Source: Phorcus lineatus (lineage: Eukaryota; Mollusca; Gastropoda; Trochida; Trochidae). Taken from it: a stretch of 64,000 bases of DNA. The notes beneath the pieces were generated by a model, which was given only the letters and a program-made list of their open reading frames with translations, was not told the origin of the DNA and ran no database searches. Below, in pieces: positions 57,831 to 64,000 of the stretch; within the stretch, counting starts at the first letter, position 1, and each line of letters starts with the position of its first letter. The stretch covers positions 48,829,864 through 48,893,863 of the forward strand of contig OV121084.1 in NCBI GenBank assembly GCA_921293015.1, in the 5' to 3' direction. The translations under genes and the position numbers were made by a program.

Positions 57831-58629
57831 TCTCTGACCTTTCTATTTAGGTTTTAATCTATAAAAAAAACAGCTGGTAAAAGATGTTTTAATTGGGCCA
57901 AAACTTATGTTTAAATGTTGAGATTCAATAGATTTCAGGTTATAATATTGTGAATTGTAATGTTTTCAGATAGGTATCATTGCTATTGAGATGTTTTTCA
58001 TACATTTTAAATCAAAGTGGCATTTAATCAGGGTAATATTTCACATCTGTTTCTTTCATTTCCTTAATTTGATGTCAATATTCGTAAATGTGCTTGCATA
58101 ATCTTCCCAGGTCGTCTCATGCTGGGTTCTTTAAGGGAATAAGCCTCTTGCCATTTGTTCTTTCATATGCGTAATGATTTATTACTATTCAAGGTACAGG
58201 AAATTATTCTACAATTTTCCTTACTTACTTATATAACTTCATATTTTCGCTTATTTGAGTCATTAGGAATGTATTTGAAACAATGTCATACATCATTCTT
58301 CATAATTAGAATTATTTTGTTTAATTGTGTATATTATTTTGTCACTATAACTGTTCATTTTTTATACCACTTAAAATGGTGTGATTAAAATATCAAAAAA
58401 ATCTTGTTTGCAATGACAATACTTTGATGACGATATGTAGATGAGAGAATTCACCGTTCGTAAAGAATCCGCTAAGATATTCGCCTACTAATTACAGAAT
58501 GTTGTATTATGTACATTTTCTACAAGAGCTTTTTGCAAATGATAATTCACTGTCTTTGCTCGCTACGAAAATATATCAATTTCTCAATCTTGTGTTCATA
58601 TATTTATTATATTTTTTTACTAAAATATA

Positions 58630-58635
58630 AATAAA
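58630..58635 (+). terminator. Candidate polyadenylation signal for SLC34
   Basis: AATAAA followed at about 20-40 bp by a GT-rich stretch (TTTCTTTGTGTTCTATGTTT). It would give a 3' UTR of nearly 2 kb. AT-rich DNA makes chance hits common. Confidence 0.3.
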
Positions 58636-59610
58636 TTTATTAACATTGTACATAATTTCTTTGTGTTCTATGTTTTATAACAAGAAAATTAAAAATAAAA
58701 GGTCCTCGTAGCAACAACCCTTTAAGACATAAGAACGAGTTTTGAAGAATTAATTGCATGACTTGTGTTGATTGCACGTGCTTCTGGTAAGAAGTATTTA
58801 TATTTGCACATTCTCACCTCGAGTAAACTTAATCTAGATGCAAGTGAATGATGAAAAAATGCAGGATTTCTGCACGCTTAACAGGTCCCCCTTAACCACA
58901 ACAATGTATATTCTATTAGAAATGATGTCCGCCTTTAATGATTTATAGAGTTTATATTCATGTATAAAGGTAGAGTAAGGGAAGATAGGGAAGGGATATG
59001 TCATATGCCCCTTTCTTCCTTGGTTCAGTTTGATATTTGATATTTGAAATGTTTGTTGAAGATATAATATGTATCCTGGAACTTTGCGTGATGGATAAAA
59101 ACAATTACACGCAGAAATAATTAACATAATAGCCAGGATAATATTTTGTACATCATAAAAATAGTTCCCTTAGGTATGTTCACCACATCGCACCTAGTCT
59201 TCATTTCAATTTTGTGAATTTCTACCCATTACAGAATAGTTGTTTGGATTCTCAATTTTTAATTGAACACTTTGTTCATAAAGCTTCTTACAAAGTAGTC
59301 GTTCTTAAGGTTGAAAATTGCACGAACTTTTCCGCGATAAGCAAAAACTTGTTCTAAGAAAAGAGGGTCCATTCGTTTTCGCATTCAACAATATATGAGC
59401 ATTGTCTCCCTGCCCAAAATAAATCATTTCGTGAAATGGCCGTAAGATATATGCAGCAGGAAACGTCAACATCGTATAGCCCCTCATACATAAGGTCTTT
59501 CAACATGCTTCATGTCTCAGGAACGTCCGCATTAGTATCAAATTCTTTTCTGAAAAATCCTCCTTCGGAACACAACATTTGTTGTTACATCCGCCTCTTC
59601 ATTACACCGA

Positions 59611-60314
59611 CCCCTCCCAAACAGATCCACCCAAACAGATTCTCCCAAACAGATCCTCCCTAACAGATCCTCCCTAACAGATTCTCCCAAACAGATCCTC
59701 CCCAACAGATCCTCCCTAACAGATCCTCCCAAACAGATTCTCCCTAACAGATTCTCCCAAACAGATTCTCCCAAACAGATCCTCCCTAACAGATCCTCCC
59801 TAACAGATCCTCCCTAACAGATTCTCCCAAACAGATCCTCCCCAACAGATCCTCCCCAACAGATCCTCCCAAACAGATTCTCCCTAACAGATTCTCCCAA
59901 ACAGATTCTCCCAAACAGATTCTCCCAAACAGATCCTCCCTAACAGATCCTCCCTAACAGATCCTCCCTAACAGATTCTCCCAAACAGATCCTCCCCAAC
60001 AGATCCTCCCCAACAGATCCACCCAAACAGATTCTCCCAAACAGATCCTCCCTAACAGATCCTCCCAAACAGATCCTCCCAAACAGATCCTCCCAAACAG
60101 ATCCTCCCTAACAGATCCTCCCTAACAGATCCTCCCTAACAGATCCTCCCAAACAGATTCTCCCAAACAGATTCTCCCAAACAGATCCTCCCCAACAGAT
60201 CCTCCCCAACAGATCCTCCCTCCCCAACAGATCCTCCCCAACAGATCCTCCCCAACAGATCCTCACAAACAGATCCTCACAAACAGATCCTCACAAACAG
60301 ATCCTCCCTTACGA
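59611..60314. repeat. Minisatellite, 14-bp unit, about 50 copies
   Basis: Head-to-tail ACAGATCCTCCCTA units with variants at three positions (C/T in ATYCTCC, and CCA/CTA/CAA before ACAG). One unit near 60212 has an extra CTCC, and the last few units read CTCACAA. One strand is nearly free of G outside CAGA; the other carries repeated GGGAGG. Open frames on the minus strand (59538-59774, GRICLGESV-type repeats) are a by-product. Confidence 0.97.
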
Positions 60315-60753
60315 AATAGGCCTTCCTATGATATAATTTCACAAGATGGGTTTTACAAGTTACATAAATGATAATCAACCACAAGCTCCTGTCTATATTT
60401 AAAGGAGACACTGAATTGTTAAATGTCATTCAATCTTAAAAGTACTCTGCCCTCATTAACTCCCAGTCAATGAAAATGATCTAAAAATTCAACTACTTCA
60501 GGCTACATGTATTTTCTCGCTAAAACAGAGCGTTGTAGGATTATAATCTATAACTTTATTACTGAGTGTCCAGTTAAAATCTAAGATACACCAGTAACAA
60601 AACAGTAAGAGACATTGCGTGCGTTGTCACAGATCTGCACCCAACACCATTTTATTTATAATATTTTAAACATATCCGCCTATTGACAATGGGGCTCAAA
60701 GGTCTAAAAGAGGAAATTTGTCGTAATATTATATTGTACTGAATATATATTAA

Positions 60754-61373
60754 ACGCACTAGTGCACGCCAAAATTTCGTAAACACAACGAATGCACAGA
60801 TACTGCATATCTCTCGATATTACTCACTTTCCTCACTCAAGTAATCTACCTCGTAAGTTCTTTTAAAAAAAATACGTATTCAGGTAGTAAAGTGGATTTT
60901 TAAAGGCCGGAAGTATTTAATGTTACGTTACATTAAATCCGCATGAACTACGTTATCGGAAATATTAAGATTTTGCTCGTAACCAGAAAAGCGGAAACGG
61001 CAGCCGCTATGGTCAATCTAATAACAATGCTAATACTGTGTTATTAAATCGGTTAATTTACAACATTGCGTTCATAAAACATATTTCATGATTTGTTCTC
61101 AGTTCAGAGTTTAGGTAAATTCAATAGCTGCACACAGTACTAGTTCAGCCGTTTCCAAGTGTCAATAATTTATCCGTTTTGTGCACAGCTTACCATAGAT
61201 TTTTATATGTCCAAGCCGACAGCGGCTGTCTTAACGTTTTCATTGTTGATTGCAGGTAAATTGTAAAGAATGTTTAGTATGTCATTGCATCGATAGAAAG
61301 TTTAAGTATATGCATATGTCCTCGTAAACCTTAAATTAGCCAATTTATACCGTAAAAGCGTGCACTAGTGCCT
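60754..61373. mobile_element. 620-bp element with TTAA on both sides
   Basis: The left end ACGCACTAGTGCACGC and the right end GCGTGCACTAGTGCCT are inverted repeats (14 of 16), with TTAA at 60750-60753 and 61374-61377. The TTAA target is that of the piggyBac superfamily, although the ends do not start with its usual CCYT. A partial copy is at 4302. No transposase. Confidence 0.65.
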
Positions 61374-61678
61374 TTAAAGTGACTTGAAATGTTTGCTACC
61401 AACGAGTGAGACAATACAAGAATCAACTGCTTCAGATCAGACACTATGACATGTTATTACCCATATGGTCAATCATAAGTGATGACATATTTTCAATACG
61501 AGCACATGTGCACATATCACTTTTGCCTAGCAACGATTGTTTCAGCGCGAGTTACCGTATCATGTCGTCTGTGACGTCATCAAACTATTGTTCGTGACGT
61601 CACTGGAGCGGGCCGCCGCAAAGAAAGCAGGCCGCTTTCCGTGTGTTTTAAATGAAATAGAATCGGTAATAAAGAAAT
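61374..61678. other. Short unassigned stretch
   Basis: Contains two GTGACGTCA-like words (61571-61600) but no gene. Confidence 0.35.
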
Positions 61679-61813
61679 TATAACCCTCGGAATTGTGTCA
61701 TATGACTTTTACGAAACTCGTGCGAACTTGTGTATAACCCTCGCTCTCGCTCGGGTAATACAAAAATTCGCACTCATTTCGTAAAGGTCATATGACACAC
61801 TTCCTCGGGTAAT
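61679..61813. repeat. 135-bp near-perfect hairpin (MITE-like)
   Basis: ATAACCCTCGGAATTGTGTC on the left pairs with GACACACTTCCTCGGGTAAT on the right. The stem continues through ATATGACTTTTACGAAA and TGCGAA to a short loop of CTCGCTCTCGCTCGG. The loop word resembles that of the 39283 hairpin (GAGCGAAAGCGAG). Confidence 0.75.
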
Positions 61814-62307
61814 AATCTCTATATACGTGACGCAAACCCTCCGCTCTTCACCGAATAAATCCCTGCCATCCCTCCCCCTCTCCCCTTACCACCCGGAGGG
61901 AAAGTTGTTATATCCTTTTTAGACCTTTAAACACAAATACCCGAAGACAAATTATTCATGTCAGGGCATCTGGATTGTGAGTTGAGTAATACTATGTAAC
62001 TGGATCAATGTAATGCGGTGGAAAAAAGTAGTGCAACACGCAAATAATGTTTTGCCCATGTTTCGTAACCTACATACTTTGTAATGCATGTAGACCCAGA
62101 GCGTTTATGACAAATGCTTTACCAAAGAGAATTGGATCGACCTGCCTCTAAAATACCTTCAATGTCTTGTAATGTCTAAGGGGACGTATAGTGGATGTAA
62201 CAATTGGAAGCCATGTGCAATTTTTCCCGGGTAAATAAAAACCTGATGAGACCCATCTTTTTACAACAATCAATATTCTTATAGTTGCATACTTTAGAGA
62301 TCAGAAC

Positions 62308-62560
62308 CCTTAAAGAGGCACAGAGTATGTTGAAGGGGTCAAATATGGCAAACTTCATAAATGGTGTTATTTCATCGAAAAGTGGTTTATTCTTAATTCA
62401 TATATCTCAATGAGTTAGCATAGTGATAATAAACAGGAAATAAGGCAAAATTTATGATCGAACACCGGACAATGGCGCGTGACAACGACTAAAACAAAGT
62501 TCCGAAACGTATTTGTAGCAGACACACCGAGAAATATAGGTTGATATTGCTTAGTAAGTC
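62308..62560 (+). repeat. Decayed third copy of the AGAGCCACTCCGTGA MITE
   Basis: Starts TTAAAGAGGCAC and follows the order of copy 1: CCAAACTTMATMAATGGTGT-like words, CGGACA(A/G)TGGCGCG, and GAGTTGATA/GGTTGATA. The right end is not identifiable. Confidence 0.5.
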
Positions 62561-62805
62561 ATTTCACAAGTAGACATGTGAATTGGTTGCTGAATTTCGA
62601 CTTTTTCACATTTATATGGCTATTTTTAATTTACAATAAAAACAAGAAAATGTCATAAATTTGACATTTAAGAGGTATAAATGCAACTGTAGACAGGCGA
62701 TTTGAACTTAACTCTAGTCATATGGTATTTTGGCTCAATCAAAGCAACACAAGATTCATAAAACATACTCTGAAAGGAAAACCAATATGTACCAGTGTAT
62801 GTTTA

Positions 62806-62830
62806 TGTATATATATATATATATATATAT
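62806..62830. repeat. (TA)n microsatellite
   Basis: About twelve uninterrupted TA units. Confidence 0.9.
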
Positions 62831-63599
62831 TGCCACAACTTGTTTCTTTCATTAAAGGAGAATGAGTTTGACTTCAGTTTTCCCAAGTACTTCATGCCGA
62901 AAGAAACTAAAATACATGAATATGCAATGCAAAGACACTTGTTTAGAGGACTCGAACCTCTTTTCCTTTAATGCATTTTTGTAACCTACCCCACTCCCCT
63001 GTGTGTGTTCACAGTCTACTTAGTTTCATCACCATACGGCTTCTACATTTTCTGTGTGGCCTACGCCCTAGTTTCTTTCACAACAGTGATAGGTCCTTGA
63101 ACACGAGTGTATCACGCTTAGGGTATTCAATAAGCTGAAGCGTACTTTAGTCAAACCATTGATACAGGTCCCCGTTGTCCCACAGAGCTTTCATCCAGCT
63201 CACATGAGTGATCAGATCGGCTTTAAAGATTAGGTAATGCGTAACCTGTAGAAGAGGACTTTATGTTCTTAAAACATTTGACCGTCTATTGTGTTGGCTT
63301 TAGAGAGATTTCAATATACTTTATACGCGAATGTAACTTTTGATTATCTTTGGGGTACAAAATGGTCGTAAACATGAAAATATTTACATATATAAGATAT
63401 ATTTTCTTTTAAGTATAGTCTAGGAGAAGAGGTTTGGTCATATAAAGACAGAATTTCAAGGTTGATGAATTAGAAGACAGGAGGGGAAGTCAATAGAAGT
63501 GAGGATTGATACACCCCTGAAGACATCATCGTTGATGTCATTATTGAGGTAGGCCATCTGACGACAGCTTTCAGACATAAACAACCCTTCCCCATCTTT

Positions 63600-64000
63600 A
63601 ACTTGAGATTCAAGTATCTGAAAGATGAGTGCCCGAAATTTAAATGCACAAGATCGACACCAGAGAGTTGAATCTAGTCGTGATCATGAGCTCTTTGACA
63701 TCTACAATGTTGACCCCTATCATTTTCATGCCCGTCTGGCAATGGGGGTGAAACGTAGATTCATCACGGGGATCAAGCAAGAATCAATGCAATGGAAGCT
63801 TAAGCACTCTCTTACCCAAGAAGTTCAAAATTCAGCCTCCTGATGGCAAGATCATCGCGACCATTTTTTTGGATTCATGGGGCGCGATACTTATAGACTA
63901 CAAACCACCTAAACTACAGTGACAGGAGCCTACTATACTGATTTGTTGAATCCATTGAGAGTGGCGATCAAGAAGACAGCTGGAGTTATTCTTCTTGATG
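63600..64000 (+). pseudogene. mariner transposase fragment, cut by window end
   Basis: The plus strand reads MSARNLNAQDRHQRVESSRD, DPYHFHARL, then IKQESMQWK, and after a frame change PKKFKIQPPDGKIIATIF and WGAILIDYKPP, with a TGA next. This is the mariner order of blocks from the linker through the sequence following the first catalytic aspartate. The GDETW box itself is disrupted: one frame gives MGVKRRFI, another gives GGET-stop-IHHGD, which shows paired frameshifts. Another start of homology near 63960 (AIKKTAGVILLD-like) continues past the edge. Inactive. Confidence 0.8.

Noticed and set aside
59538-59774. 78-codon frame with repeated GRICLGESV/REDLLGRIC words
   Set aside because: It is the translation of the 14-bp minisatellite; the period and frame follow the DNA repeat.
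59611-60314. Possible CRISPR-like array
   Set aside because: Units abut with no unique spacers and the DNA is eukaryotic; it is a plain minisatellite.

Overview
The window reads as nuclear DNA of an invertebrate animal, most likely a bivalve mollusc. It is AT-rich, has short exons bounded by GT/AG introns, and carries a dense mix of old and young transposable elements. The bivalve assignment is inference from the repeat style and the gene content; no marker fixes the species. Nothing bacterial or viral was seen: no operons, ribosome binding sites or CRISPR arrays.

Genes. (1) At the left edge (1-172, minus strand) is one cysteine-rich EGF-like exon of a gene running off the window. (2) From 6136 to 18721 (plus strand) lies a secreted lectin-like locus: a signal-peptide plus PAN/apple exon (6136-6416), a short exon (14722-14775), a sushi/CCP exon (15379-15575), and three exons (15984/15992-16078, 18149-18347, 18596-18721) whose joined product looks like a galectin fold ending in a TAG stop. 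Splice phases allow two alternative chains, described below. (3) From 44337 to 56669 (plus) is a complete nine-exon SLC34 (type II sodium/phosphate cotransporter) gene, predicted 726 residues, with both QSSS signatures, a cysteine-rich extracellular loop and a C-terminal TRL motif.

Mobile DNA fills most of the rest. Elements with defined ends are: a 5'-truncated LINE (1544-2454, 15-bp target duplication); a short retroelement with an (AAC)n tail (10212-10469, 12-bp duplication); a 1.1-kb element with 30-bp perfect terminal repeats (11780-12863); a PIF/Harbinger transposon (18817-22261, TTA duplication, broken transposase); TAA-type MITEs in two clear copies plus one decayed copy; a Mutator-like element (28969-30680, 9-bp duplication); an element with inverted ends (32670-34880) that contains a second one built of TCGTAGACA repeats; and a TTAA-flanked element (60754-61373). 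Decayed Tc1/mariner transposase fragments occur at 3515, 8495, 26560, 36323 and 63600, and a second LINE fragment at 7650. A 3.9-kb palindrome with 1.18-kb arms spans 38361-42261. A 14-bp minisatellite of about 50 units lies at 59611-60314.

The lectin locus and the phosphate transporter are separated by 25 kb of repeat-rich DNA and need not be functionally linked. Several transposons sit inside lectin introns, and the Harbinger element lies 95 bp past the lectin stop codon, so it may be in that gene's 3' UTR.
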